Source of the DNA: Clostridia bacterium
Lineage (GTDB): Bacteria > Bacillota > Clostridia > TANB77 > CAG-508
Length of the DNA stretch: 13,233 bases
NCBI GenBank assembly: GCA_900753245.1
Contig: CAADYJ010000071.1
Coordinates: 1-13,233, forward strand
Direction: 5' to 3'
Shown: one piece after another, positions 1-8,200 of the stretch
Layout: each line of letters opens with the position of its first letter
Position numbering within the stretch: the first letter of the stretch is position 1
Notes under the pieces: generated by a model
The model's database searches: none
What the model was told of the DNA's origin: nothing
The model's input: the letters and a program-made list of their open reading frames with translations, nothing else
Made by a program: the position numbers and the translations under genes

Positions 1-23
1 TAAATTAGGAGAAAAGCCAAACT

Positions 24-51
24 AAAGAGCCTAAACTTAATCAGGCTCTTT
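24..51 (+). other. Hairpin upstream of terminator
   Basis: AAAGAGCC (24-31) and GGCTCTTT (44-51) form a perfect 8-bp stem with a 12-nt loop. No T-run follows directly, so it is unlikely to terminate alone. It sits 4 nt before the terminator hairpin and probably belongs to the 3' end of an upstream transcript whose gene lies outside the window. Confidence 0.6.
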
Positions 52-55
52 GAGG

Positions 56-77
56 GCGGAATTTATTCCGCTTTTTT
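56..77 (+). terminator. Rho-independent terminator of upstream unit
   Basis: GCGGAA (56-61) pairs with TTCCGC (66-71) around a 4-nt loop, followed at once by six T (72-77). This is a compact intrinsic terminator. It isolates the operon starting at 161 from whatever lies upstream of the window. Confidence 0.85.
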
Positions 78-106
78 ATATAGTAGAAAAATTTTCCAAT
101 TTTAGG

Positions 107-135
107 TTTACATTAAAAAATGGTTATGATATAAT
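107..135 (+). promoter_or_regulatory. Sigma-A type promoter for the 161-2851 operon
   Basis: TTTACA (107-112) is separated by exactly 17 nt from a consensus TATAAT (130-135), which puts the transcription start near 142. The leader is therefore only about 20 nt. It contains the ribosome binding site GAGGTG (150-155), 5 nt before the ATG at 161. The downstream genes are separated by 1 and 2 nt, so this promoter probably drives all three. Confidence 0.85.
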
Positions 136-160
136 TTTTTTGAAGTTATGAGGTGAAATT

Positions 161-1087
161 ATGAATCAAATTTTATATACACAAACCAGTAAAAAAAGTG
201 GAACATTAGATAAAAAGACTATTATAATGATATTTTCTATAGGAATAATTTTATTTGGACTAGTACTTGTAGGCAAAGGGTCTTTTGCTATTATTAGTGA
301 CAAAGCAAATAGTAGTTTAGATAATATACCTGTAGTTACAATGAATCAAGAAAAAAATAAAGTAAAATTAGTTGTAAAACATAGTAAGGTAATAGATAAA
401 ATACTATATAACTGGAATTCAGATAATCAAGAGTATTTGTTATTAGGTAAAGGTAGAACAGATATAGAAGAAGAAATAGAAGTTCCAGAAGGAGAAAACT
501 TATTAACAGTAAAAATAATAGATATAGATGGAAAAACAGTATCATATACAAGACAATGTAAATCAACAGATGAAGATGTTACTAATCCTGAAATAGAGCT
601 TTTAGTAGAAGGCTCTAAAGTAAAAATAGTAGCTAAAGATGAAACACAAATAGATTATATAAAATACTACTGGAATAATGAAGATGAAACAGTAGTAAAT
701 GCAAGAGAAGATTCACCAAAACAAATAGAAGAAAAATTATCTATAATGAAAGGTGAAAATACCTTAACTGTTATAGCCGTAGATAAAAATGGTAACGAAT
801 CAACTAAAGAGCAAACATTTAAAGGTGCTAAAAAACCAACTGTAGAATTATATAGAGATGGACAAGATTTAGTTGTAAAAGTAAAAGATGAAGAAGGAGT
901 ACAAAAAATAGAATATACTTTAAATGGAACTTTATATTCTACAGATCCTAATAATACAGGAGAAAGTTTAAATCAAAAAGAAATAGAATTTAAACAACCT
1001 TTAGCATCAGGTTCAAATACAATTACATTGAAAGCTTATAGTATAAATGGCTTGGTAGAAGAAGTTACAGGAGAGGTTACTATATAA
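161..1087 (+). CDS. Membrane-anchored protein with three extracellular Ig-like repeats
   Basis: This 308-residue protein has a short basic cytoplasmic N-terminus, one hydrophobic segment at about residues 20-38 (signal anchor), and an extracellular part made of three related beta-rich repeats at roughly 55-130, 142-220 and 225-305. Each repeat starts with a P-x-V/I-E/T strand. The first two then share I-x-Y-x-W-N. Each ends with a G-E/S-N-x-L/I-T-V/L strand and a turn, as in bacterial Ig-like or Ig/FN-like folds. There is no LPXTG motif and no enzyme motif. It is the first gene of a tight operon with a CmpB-like membrane protein and a GGDEF protein, 26 nt downstream of the promoter. The fold assignment is fairly secure. 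The function is unknown; adhesion or envelope sensing are guesses. Confidence 0.8.
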   Translation: MNQILYTQTSKKSGTLDKKTIIMIFSIGIILFGLVLVGKGSFAIISDKANSSLDNIPVVTMNQEKNKVKLVVKHSKVIDKILYNWNSDNQEYLLLGKGRTDIEEEIEVPEGENLLTVKIIDIDGKTVSYTRQCKSTDEDVTNPEIELLVEGSKVKIVAKDETQIDYIKYYWNNEDETVVNAREDSPKQIEEKLSIMKGENTLTVIAVDKNGNESTKEQTFKGAKKPTVELYRDGQDLVVKVKDEEGVQKIEYTLNGTLYSTDPNNTGESLNQKEIEFKQPLASGSNTITLKAYSINGLVEEVTGEVTI

Positions 1088-1088
1088 A

Positions 1089-1913
1089 ATGAACATAGAA
1101 AATATATTACAATTTATACTTTACATTATTATATATTCGTTTTTTGGATGGATTTTAGAATCTGTGTTAAAAACGATATATCAAAAGAAATTTGTAAATA
1201 GTGGCTTTTTAAATGGACCTATTTGTCCAATATATGGTTTTGGAGCAATCATAATGGAATTATGTTTAAGCTCCTTAAGAGATAAGCCAATAATATTATT
1301 TATAACAGCATTCTTATTATTATCTTTATGGGAATATATTGTAGGATACTTAATTGAAAAAATATTTAAAACTAAATACTGGGATTATTCAAATTTAAGG
1401 TTTAACATTCAAGGAAGAGTGTGCTTGAAAAATTCTATATATTGGGGGTTATTAGGACTTATATTTGTAAAATGGGTTCATCCTTTTATAGAAAGTATTG
1501 TAAAATTAATTCCTATTAATACATTATTTTATATTGATATAATAATTGGAGTAGTAATACTTATAGATACAATTATAACAATTATACAAATTACTAATAT
1601 AGATGTGGCTATTCAAAAGTTAAATGATTTAAGTGAAAACATAAAATCTAAAGTAGAAGAATTAAAAGGATTAAAAGATAAAGCAAAAACAAAGACTGAA
1701 GAATTAGAAAAGAGTAATATTGAAAGTGTAGAAAAATTAATAAAAGATTTAAAAACAACTCAAGCAAAGTTAAAAATAAGAATATATAAGCAAGCAAATA
1801 GACTAAAGAAAGCTTTTCCAACTATGAAGTCAGAGACGATAACACAATTTTTAAACCAAAAAATAGATTTGAAAAACTTGAAAAACAATATAAAGAAGAA
1901 AGATAAGGAGTAA
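1089..1913 (+). CDS. CmpB-like polytopic membrane protein (PF06541, putative ABC-transporter type IV)
   Basis: This 274-residue protein has about five membrane segments (near 6-27, 46-62, 67-90, 114-136 and 146-170). It shows the landmarks of the PF06541 family: an N-terminal SFFGWILES segment, GFLNGPICPIYGFG (about 39-52), a WEYIVGYLIEK segment (81-91), a YWDY motif (97-100), and a Gly-Arg-Val-Cys-Leu loop with a downstream WG. Residues about 172-242 are charged and heptad-like, which suggests a cytoplasmic coiled coil. The family is named after ABC transporters, but its function is not established, and no ATPase is encoded nearby. ATG lies 1 nt after the previous stop; AGGAGAGG (1069-1076) inside the preceding gene is the likely ribosome binding site. 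The next gene starts 2 nt after its stop, so translation is probably coupled. Confidence 0.87.
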   Translation: MNIENILQFILYIIIYSFFGWILESVLKTIYQKKFVNSGFLNGPICPIYGFGAIIMELCLSSLRDKPIILFITAFLLLSLWEYIVGYLIEKIFKTKYWDYSNLRFNIQGRVCLKNSIYWGLLGLIFVKWVHPFIESIVKLIPINTLFYIDIIIGVVILIDTIITIIQITNIDVAIQKLNDLSENIKSKVEELKGLKDKAKTKTEELEKSNIESVEKLIKDLKTTQAKLKIRIYKQANRLKKAFPTMKSETITQFLNQKIDLKNLKNNIKKKDKE

Positions 1914-1915
1914 TT

Positions 1916-2851
1916 ATGATACAAGAGATATATGTAATTGATAATAATCCAACATTAAAAGATACTTTAAAAAAAATGTTTAAAAATAATAAAGAATATA
2001 GATTCACAAGTGTACAATCTGAAAAATTAGAAGTGGCTTTAAAAAATATACCATCACTTATTATAATAAATGAAGATAATATAGATGAAGATTCATTAGA
2101 AATATGTAAAAAAATAAAATCAGATGAAGACAATAGTATTACTCCACTTATAGTTTTATCTTCAAATAAAGATCATGAACATAGACTTAATATGTTAAAA
2201 TTAGGTGTTGCTCATTATATAAAGCATCCAATAGATGAAGACTATTTATATTATACAATAATAAATGTGTTAGGTTTAATATATATAAATAGAAGAGTAA
2301 GTCCATTAACAGGTCTTCCTGGAAACGTACAAATACAAGCGGAATTGAAAAAAAGGTTTTTAAGTAAAGAAACTTTTGCAATGATGTATTTAGATTTAGA
2401 TAATTTTAAAGCATACAATGATGTATATGGATTCTTAAAGGGAGACGAAATTATAAAATTTACTGCAAGAACTATTTTAAAAAATATTCATACAGATGAA
2501 TATGAAGATAGTTTTGTTGGACATGTTGGTGGAGATGACTTTATTGCAATTGTATCAGAGACAGACTATGATAGAATATGTCAAAATATTATTGCAGATT
2601 TTGACCATAATGTAACTAAATTTTTTACAGACGAAGATGCAGAAAAAGGTTATATAGAAGTTGCTAACAGAAAAGGTATAATAGAGCAATTTCCTTTAAC
2701 TTCAATATCAATAGGTGTAGTTGAAGTAGAAAAAGGTAGATTTGCAAATGTTTTAGAAATAGGAGAGGCTGGTGCTAGTGTTAAACATTTATCTAAAACT
2801 ATTCAAGGAAGTACATATGTAATTGATAGAAGAAAGCATAATGAATGTTAA
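1916..2851 (+). CDS. Pseudo-receiver/GGDEF protein (probable diguanylate cyclase)
   Basis: This 311-residue cytoplasmic protein has a response-regulator-like domain (about 1-120) followed by a GGDEF domain (about 128-306). The receiver keeps D9, S82 and the K103-x-P pattern, but the phosphoacceptor position in the LIIIN strand is Asn52 instead of Asp, so phosphorylation there is not expected. The GGDEF half keeps LDLDNFKAYND, the GD of the YGFLKGD segment, and the active-site loop GGDDF (205-209), a variant with conserved acidic residues. The usual RxxD inhibitory site upstream of the loop reads YEDS (196-199), and the DxLT wide-turn motif starts with Ser129. It would make c-di-GMP from two GTP if active. 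AAGGAG (1905-1910) sits 5 nt before the ATG. It is the last gene of the operon. Confidence 0.9.
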   Translation: MIQEIYVIDNNPTLKDTLKKMFKNNKEYRFTSVQSEKLEVALKNIPSLIIINEDNIDEDSLEICKKIKSDEDNSITPLIVLSSNKDHEHRLNMLKLGVAHYIKHPIDEDYLYYTIINVLGLIYINRRVSPLTGLPGNVQIQAELKKRFLSKETFAMMYLDLDNFKAYNDVYGFLKGDEIIKFTARTILKNIHTDEYEDSFVGHVGGDDFIAIVSETDYDRICQNIIADFDHNVTKFFTDEDAEKGYIEVANRKGIIEQFPLTSISIGVVEVEKGRFANVLEIGEAGASVKHLSKTIQGSTYVIDRRKHNEC

Positions 2852-2917
2852 GAGGTAAACTCGAGAAAATTGTAAAAATTTTATAAATTATACATTTTTG
2901 AATATAACGAAAAAGGG

Positions 2918-3313
2918 ATGAAATTGGAAATGAATTCAAAAATAAAAAAGATGCTACAATTAGAACTAGGAATTTTATTTTTAGTTCTAATTATTTTTAT
3001 AATAACAAAAACTAAATTAATATATTTAATACCAAATTGTTTGATTAATACATATTTTGGTGTTTTATGTCCAAGTTGTGGAGGAACAAGGTGTGTAATA
3101 AATCTGCTACAAGGAAACTTTGTACAAAGTTTCTTATATCATCCAGTATTTTTTATAACAATTATATATTTGATTTTGGTTAATATCTTGTATATAGTCA
3201 ATTCATTTAAGAAGAAACAAATATTAACATTTTTATATCCCAAAACGAAATTCTGGATAATATTTACAATCGTTATAATAATATTTACTATATGTAGAAA
3301 TATTGGAAATTAG
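2918..3313 (+). CDS. DUF2752 family small membrane protein
   Basis: The protein is 131 residues long (127 if it starts at 2930). It has three hydrophobic segments (about 15-30, 72-95 and 111-126) and the DUF2752 (PF10825) signature CPSCGGTR at 51-58, followed by an F-x-x-HP motif (HP 75-76). The two cysteines with the GGTR loop suggest a metal- or redox-sensitive site at the membrane surface, but the family's function is not known. A start at 2930 is attractive, because AAAAAGGG ends at 2917. That is directly against the first ATG but about 12 nt before the second. The gene lies 66 nt after the GGDEF gene. No strong promoter is visible in that gap, so read-through from the operon is possible. 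Confidence 0.8.
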   Translation: MKLEMNSKIKKMLQLELGILFLVLIIFIITKTKLIYLIPNCLINTYFGVLCPSCGGTRCVINLLQGNFVQSFLYHPVFFITIIYLILVNILYIVNSFKKKQILTFLYPKTKFWIIFTIVIIIFTICRNIGN

Positions 3314-3649
3314 AAAATTATAAACCAAATAGTTGAATAATGAAAGTAAAGATAAGTAAAATAAAAAGCATACGGAAAATAGCAAATTAGAGTTAATATT
3401 ACAATAATATAACAATAGTAATAAAAAAAACACATAAACTTAATATTTGAAATAAAATCTTGAATAGCCCCAATTTCCGTAAAATTCTATAATGTAATAT
3501 ATAAATAAATATAAAATAAGTGTAATTGACACTTATTTTTTTTTATTTAATAATTATTAATAATATTATTATTTAATAAAAACATGCGAAAGTATGCTAA
3601 TAAGTAAAACACAAGAATGTGTTAAAAATAAAAATGGGGGGAGAATAAG
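3314..3649 (+). other. Long AT-rich intergenic region
   Basis: About 336 bases contain no convincing gene. They hold a 10-bp intrinsic terminator at 3514-3544, a TATAAT (3488-3493) with a TTGAAT 22 nt upstream (too far for a standard promoter), and an 8-bp complementary pair TACGGAAA (3371-3378) / TTTCCGTA (3474-3481). Small hairpins lie between 3580 and 3630, including AACAC (3607-3611) with GTGTT (3618-3622). I searched by eye for the conserved cores of c-di-GMP riboswitches and did not find them. Confidence 0.5.
3514..3544 (+). terminator. Strong intrinsic terminator
   Basis: AAATAAGTGT (3514-3523) pairs perfectly with ACACTTATTT (3529-3538) around a 5-nt loop, and the T-run continues to 3544. 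It most likely ends transcription from the DUF2752 unit. It lies 106 nt before the next start codon, so it could alternatively sit inside a leader of the surface-protein genes if the TATAAT at 3488 belongs to an active promoter. Confidence 0.85.
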
Positions 3650-3652
3650 TTG
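3635..3652 (+). promoter_or_regulatory. Strong ribosome binding site for a TTG start
   Basis: GGGGGGAG (3635-3642) is followed by 7 nt and a TTG codon at 3650. An in-frame GTG at 3656 would leave a spacing of 13 nt, which is poorer. TTG is therefore the likely start of the dockerin-protein gene. Confidence 0.7.
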
Positions 3653-4186
3653 CTAGTGATTAACAAAGTGCAAGAAATGCTAAAAAAGAGAAAAAAACAT
3701 AAAGCAATGTTACTTGCAATAATACTTACGATGATGATACCAATCGTCGGCATAAGTATTTATTCACATGCAGATACTACAAAAATATTGACACCAAATG
3801 AAAATCAGTATTTAGAGCTAAAAGCAACGTCAATACTAGAAAAAGAAGATGGGAAAAAGCAACTTATTATGGAGTTGTGGGGACATAATTTAGAATTTAA
3901 AGGCTTTAGTTTTAGGTTCTCTTATGATGGTGAAAAGTACAAGCTTTCAGATGTTACAACAAATGAGGTAACAAATAATTGTGAAAAATACTTTAAGTTT
4001 GAAAATGAATTTTTAGATGTATTAGAATTTTTTGACATAGATTATAGAGGATTAGGAGACGGCGTAGAAGCAGTGGTTTCATTTACACCACCAACAAATA
4101 CATCAGAACATATCATAGAAAAAGAAAATGTAGGAAAATTAATCCATACACGGAGATTCATTATTATTAGGAAAATTAAGTTTTAA
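3650..4186 (+). CDS. N-terminal part of dockerin protein: signal peptide and cohesin-like domain
   Basis: The frame is open for 178 residues. It has a very basic N-terminus (KKRKKHK near 12-18), a hydrophobic segment (about 19-38) and a likely signal-peptidase site after SHA (41). A beta-rich cohesin-like domain starts near residue 53 (IMELWGHNLEFKGFSFRFSYD and later VEAVVSFTP). The last 11 residues (from R168) are out of character. Skipping one base at 4151 restores T-GDSLLLGKLSF and continues seamlessly into the next frame, as the end of the same domain. I therefore read 3650-5256 as one gene split by single-base shifts, coding for about 534 residues if repaired. Its similarity to the N-terminal domain of the next gene supports the cohesin-like call. 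The TTG start is supported by the GGGGGGAG site upstream. Confidence 0.7.
   Translation: MLVINKVQEMLKKRKKHKAMLLAIILTMMIPIVGISIYSHADTTKILTPNENQYLELKATSILEKEDGKKQLIMELWGHNLEFKGFSFRFSYDGEKYKLSDVTTNEVTNNCEKYFKFENEFLDVLEFFDIDYRGLGDGVEAVVSFTPPTNTSEHIIEKENVGKLIHTRRFIIIRKIKF
4149..4157 (+). other. First frameshift site, CACGGAGAT
   Basis: Frame 0 reads ACA CGG AGA here and stops at 4186. Leaving out the C at 4151 gives ACA GGA GAT (T-G-D) and runs into the cadherin-like frame. In the downstream frame, a TAA lies just upstream of the site, so the switch must occur within a few codons of it. Confidence 0.75.
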
Positions 4187-4187
4187 T

Positions 4188-5081
4188 ATGATAACAGATA
4201 ATTTTGATGTTTCAGAATTTAACTTGGTAGAAAACTTAAGCTATTCACCAAATACAGGAATAAAAATAGATTATACTGCCCAAGAAAGTTATCAAGCACA
4301 ATCTACATTTAGATTTACAGATGCAACAGCTTCTAAAGATGCTTCACTAAAAGACTTAATAGTAAGTTCAGGAACAAAAGATGGAGAAGAACATACATAT
4401 AAAGAATACGAATTAACACCAACATTTGATAAAGAGGTAAAAGAATATGAAATAACATTATTAGAATATGTAGACAAAATGAATATAACAGCAATACAAA
4501 ATAATGAAAAAGCTACTATGAAAGTTAAACATCCAAAAAGAAATGAAGATGGAAACATTGTATACGAAACAGATGGAACAACAATAGTATATGAAGAAAA
4601 AGAATTGTTAAATAACACAGAATACATGATCACATTAAATGAATTGGGAAAAGAAGATACTAATATAACAATACTAATTACAGCAGAAGACGGAAAAACA
4701 ACAGATGAGTACAAGATAAAAATAAAAAGACCATATGGAACAATAAAAGGAAAAATATATACAGCACCGACAGCATCAACAACAGGAAAATATATTGCTA
4801 CAGTTAGAGTATATAAATCTGAAGACGTAAGTAAAATTATAAATTGGTCAGAGGTTACACCAGGAACAGATGATATAGTACATAAAGATTTAATGACTCT
4901 TACATCAAATAACATAAAAACAAATGATGATGGAACATATGAAATTTATGTAATTCCAAATAAATATGATATTTTACTAGATAAAGCGGGATATTTAGAC
5001 GATGTATATATAGAAAGACAAGTAGATGAAGGCAATATTGTTGATTTAGGAGAAAGCGAATTAATAGCACGGAGATACTAA
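4188..5081 (+). CDS. Middle part of dockerin protein: cadherin-like and carboxypeptidase-regulatory-like domains
   Basis: The frame is open from about 4152. The first ATG is at 4188, 1 nt after the previous stop, with no ribosome binding site, so independent initiation is unlikely. Counted from that ATG: residues 1-30 complete the cohesin-like domain, about 53-181 form a cadherin-like beta-sandwich (SLKDLIVSSG start, ending with TTDEYKIKI), and about 184-287 resemble a carboxypeptidase regulatory-like (Cna B-type/SpaA-like) fold (GTIKGKIYT, then NDDGTYEIYVIPNKYDILLDKAGY). The frame ends in the aberrant ARRY just after ESELI. Skipping the C at 5070 gives A-GDTNKDG, the start of a dockerin. All parts are predicted to be extracellular. 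Confidence 0.7.
   Translation: MITDNFDVSEFNLVENLSYSPNTGIKIDYTAQESYQAQSTFRFTDATASKDASLKDLIVSSGTKDGEEHTYKEYELTPTFDKEVKEYEITLLEYVDKMNITAIQNNEKATMKVKHPKRNEDGNIVYETDGTTIVYEEKELLNNTEYMITLNELGKEDTNITILITAEDGKTTDEYKIKIKRPYGTIKGKIYTAPTASTTGKYIATVRVYKSEDVSKIINWSEVTPGTDDIVHKDLMTLTSNNIKTNDDGTYEIYVIPNKYDILLDKAGYLDDVYIERQVDEGNIVDLGESELIARRY
5068..5076 (+). other. Second frameshift site, CACGGAGAT
   Basis: This is the same nonamer as at 4149-4157. Frame 0 reads GCA CGG AGA TAC TAA. Leaving out the C at 5070 gives GCA GGA GAT (A-G-D) and opens the dockerin. In the dockerin frame, TAA and TAG lie immediately upstream, so the transition point is narrowly defined. Confidence 0.75.
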
Positions 5082-5256
5082 TAAAGATGGAGTTGTGCAA
5101 TTAATAGATTATGCAATGATATTAAATTCATTTGGTTTAGATAATACTAGTGAAGATTACAAACTAGACTATGATTTTAATGAGGATAACCAAATACAAC
5201 TTATAGACTATGCGTTAGTATTAAATAATTTCTCAAAAACAAGAGTTATAAAATAG
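5071..5256 (+). pseudogene. Type I dockerin, C-terminal end of the split gene
   Basis: The 61 codons from GGA at 5071 to TAG at 5254-5256 contain two calcium-binding F-hand repeats. The first is GDTNKDGVVQLIDYAMILN (D-x-N-x-D-G with a D at position 12 of the loop). The second is DFNEDNQIQLIDYALVLNNF. This is a complete duplicated dockerin, the module that binds cohesins. The segment has no start codon with a ribosome binding site, so it can be made only by a frame change at 5068-5076, or if that shift is not present in the real genome. Its stop is 14 nt before the giant surface-protein gene, with which it presumably shares a transcript. Confidence 0.75.
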
Positions 5257-5269
5257 AGGAGGAAGAAAG

Positions 5270-8200
5270 ATGAAAATAGTAGAAAATGAATTTACTAAAA
5301 ACAAAAAGATATATGCATTGGTAATACTTATAATAATGATATCAAATTTATTTTCACCATATGGAGTGCTTGCAAATAAAGTTTTGGCAGCACCAGCAAC
5401 AGGAGAACCATATTATAGATTAACATTACTTAAACCTAGTGATAATCCTGATCCAGATGCAGAAGATATTGATGATGCTACATACTATTACTATTACGAT
5501 TATATGAATGGAATGGTTGATACTCCAGAAGAGAAGCAAGCAAGAGCAATAGTGATGGAATTATCAATAGAAGGTTGCAATTCTGTCAATAGTGCAGATA
5601 TTTATTTTAGATGGAATACAGATAAATTTGTAGCAGGTCAGACAACAAAGCTAACTAGAAAAGGAACACCTTATTTAGAAGCTGCAACTGAATATACTAA
5701 TAATTCAAAATATCCTGATGCAGATTTTGGAATAACAAATTGGGGTTCACCAGTTTATGAGATTTTAGATGCAAGTGCAGGGACATTAAGATTTACAGGT
5801 GGAATAGCAACAGGAAGCTCTTATTTAACTAGTGGAACAGTAGTTGGGCAATTCTTATTCTTATTAAAAGATGGAGTAACAATAGATGATATTACAACAG
5901 ATGATATAAGCTTAGTAACAGGAGCTGTGGGATTGGAGCAAGGTTTACAAATAGCATACTTCCCAGATGGAAAAACAGCATATCACACAGATGGTAAAGA
6001 TTATTTATTATTTAGTGGATTTTCTGCAGGTGCAAAACAAATAAGTAGTGTAGAATTAAAAACTTCACCAACTAAAACACAATATTATGTAGGAGAAACA
6101 CTAGATTTTGCAGATGGAGAATTAACTGTAAAATATGATGATGGTTCAGAAGAAAACATTTCAATTGCAGATGCAATAAGTAGCGGAAAATTAACGGCAG
6201 ATAGTACAGTTGCTACAAATAGTAAAAAGGTAACACTAACATATGATAGTGAAACAGTAGAATTTGGATATTATGTATTAGATAGTATAACAGTTTCTAA
6301 AAATTTAAATAAAATGGACTATGAGCACGGAGATACAATTGAATTTACTGGAGGAGAATTAACAGCGACTTATAAAAATAGTGCAGGAGCAAGTACTACA
6401 AGGGTACTTAATATAAAAGATGAATTAACAGCTGGTACATTAATTGTGGATAAAACAACAGCAGATGTAGATAACAATGTAATTAATTTTAATTATTTTG
6501 GAAAAACAGCAAGTATAAACTTAACAGTAACAGATCCAATTGCAAGTATTTCAATAACAAAACAACCAAATCTATTAACATATGATGATGGAGAAACAAT
6601 AAACTTAGCAGGTGGTCAAATAACACCTGTAACAAAAAGTGGAAAAACATTAACACCAGTTGCGACAAATGCGTCTACAGTTACAAGTTCCACAACTACA
6701 GCTAGTATAGCTCAAGCTACAAACAAGTGGACAATAGCAGGAGGAGATGGACTACAAGCAGGAAATCAAAAAATAACTTTAACTTATGAAGGAAAAACAG
6801 CGGACATAACAATAGTTGTTAATGATACTGTATCAGGAGTATCTATAACAACTCAGGCTACAGCCGAAAATAAATATGGAACACCAGCAGGTGCTTTAAA
6901 CTTTGACGGATTAGTAGCAACAATTACTACAACAGGTGGAGGAACATTTACAGTAGGTGCAAGTTCACTTACAATAGATACAACTACATATAATCCAAAT
7001 AGTGTAGCAAAACAATCACTTCCTGTAAGATATGGAACTATAAGTTCTACAAATAATGCAGAAATAACATTAAGTAATTATATAACAGGAATAAGTGTAA
7101 ACTTTACACAAACAGAATTTGAATATGGAACAGAACTTGGAGATGTGTTAGCAAAAGGAACATATGTAGAAAATTATGCAGATGGAACTACAAGTAGTCC
7201 AAAAGCAATAACAAGCGACATGGTAACAGGATATGTCGCATCACCAACAGCAACATTATTAACAAATCATAAATATAATGAAACATTAACAATAAAACTT
7301 TCAACATCAACAAACTCATTTGATCAATTACCAGCAGTAACTACTCAAGCTATTACATTAAAAGATGTACCAGTGAGTATTGATGTAGCATCAAAGCCTA
7401 ATAAAATATTTTATAATTATGGAGAAACTTTCTTAACAAACGGAGGACAATTAAAAGTAAATTATAAGAGTGGTGCAAGTCAAAATATTTCTATGGGTGC
7501 AAATACAGTATCACTTACAGAAACAGATGGATCTAATATAAATATGAGTCCAGCAGTAAGTAAATTTGTAAATGGAAAAGTAACAAAAACTATAAAAGTA
7601 AATTATACATCAGATGGAAAAACATTTGATACAAGTTTTGATATAACAATAAAAGATAGTGTAGACAGTATAGCAATAACAACAAATCCAAAATTAGTAT
7701 TTGAACATAACGATACTTTTGATGCTTCTACAGGAAAATTAACAGTAACATATAAATCTGGAAATTCAGAAGTAGTAAGTTTAGATGAAGCAAACATAAC
7801 AGAAACTGATGGAACTACAGTAAATATGGCTCCAACTGCATCAGAATATACAAACAATCAATTAACAAAAACATTAAAAGTTGAATATGCAGGATTAACA
7901 ACAAATTATAATATTACTTTAAAAAATACTGTAGCTAGTATAACAGTTACAGCACCAACAAAAGTAACATATAATTTAAATGATAGTACTGATTTAACAG
8001 GAGGAAAGGTAACTGTAACAAGAAAGGCTGGAGATACAAAAGACTTAGCCTTAACAGATACAAAAATAACAGTAACAGACTTTGATACAAGTGTAGCTGG
8101 AACAGGTAAGACAGCAAATGTAAAATACACAGAAGAAGGAAAAGATTATACAAGTACATTTACATATGATGTAGTAAATAATATTACTGATATAGAAATA

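Noticed and set aside
24..77. Two tandem hairpins as a riboswitch for the first operon
   Set aside because: The promoter at 107-135 lies downstream of the terminator, so the hairpins are not in the operon's leader.
3340..3390. Short open frame of 16 codons starting with ATG at 3340
   Set aside because: It has no ribosome binding site and is too short and AT-driven to be distinguished from chance, although it would be a basic peptide.
3314..3649. c-di-GMP riboswitch upstream of the surface-protein genes, suggested by the nearby GGDEF gene
   Set aside because: I could not find the GEMM-type conserved core or a c-di-GMP-II-like layout. The small hairpins near 3580-3625 do not match either class.
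4292..4915. Long open frame of 207 codons on the minus strand
   Set aside because: It is a shadow of the + strand cadherin-like coding region. The composition is low-complexity (Ser/Val/Ile rich), and the + strand frame has recognisable domains.
6326..6334. A third CACGGAGAT, in the giant gene, as another frameshift site
   Set aside because: It is read in frame as His-Gly-Asp (residues 353-355) within an intact Ig-like unit, so no shift is needed. It also shows that the nonamer by itself does not always mark a break.
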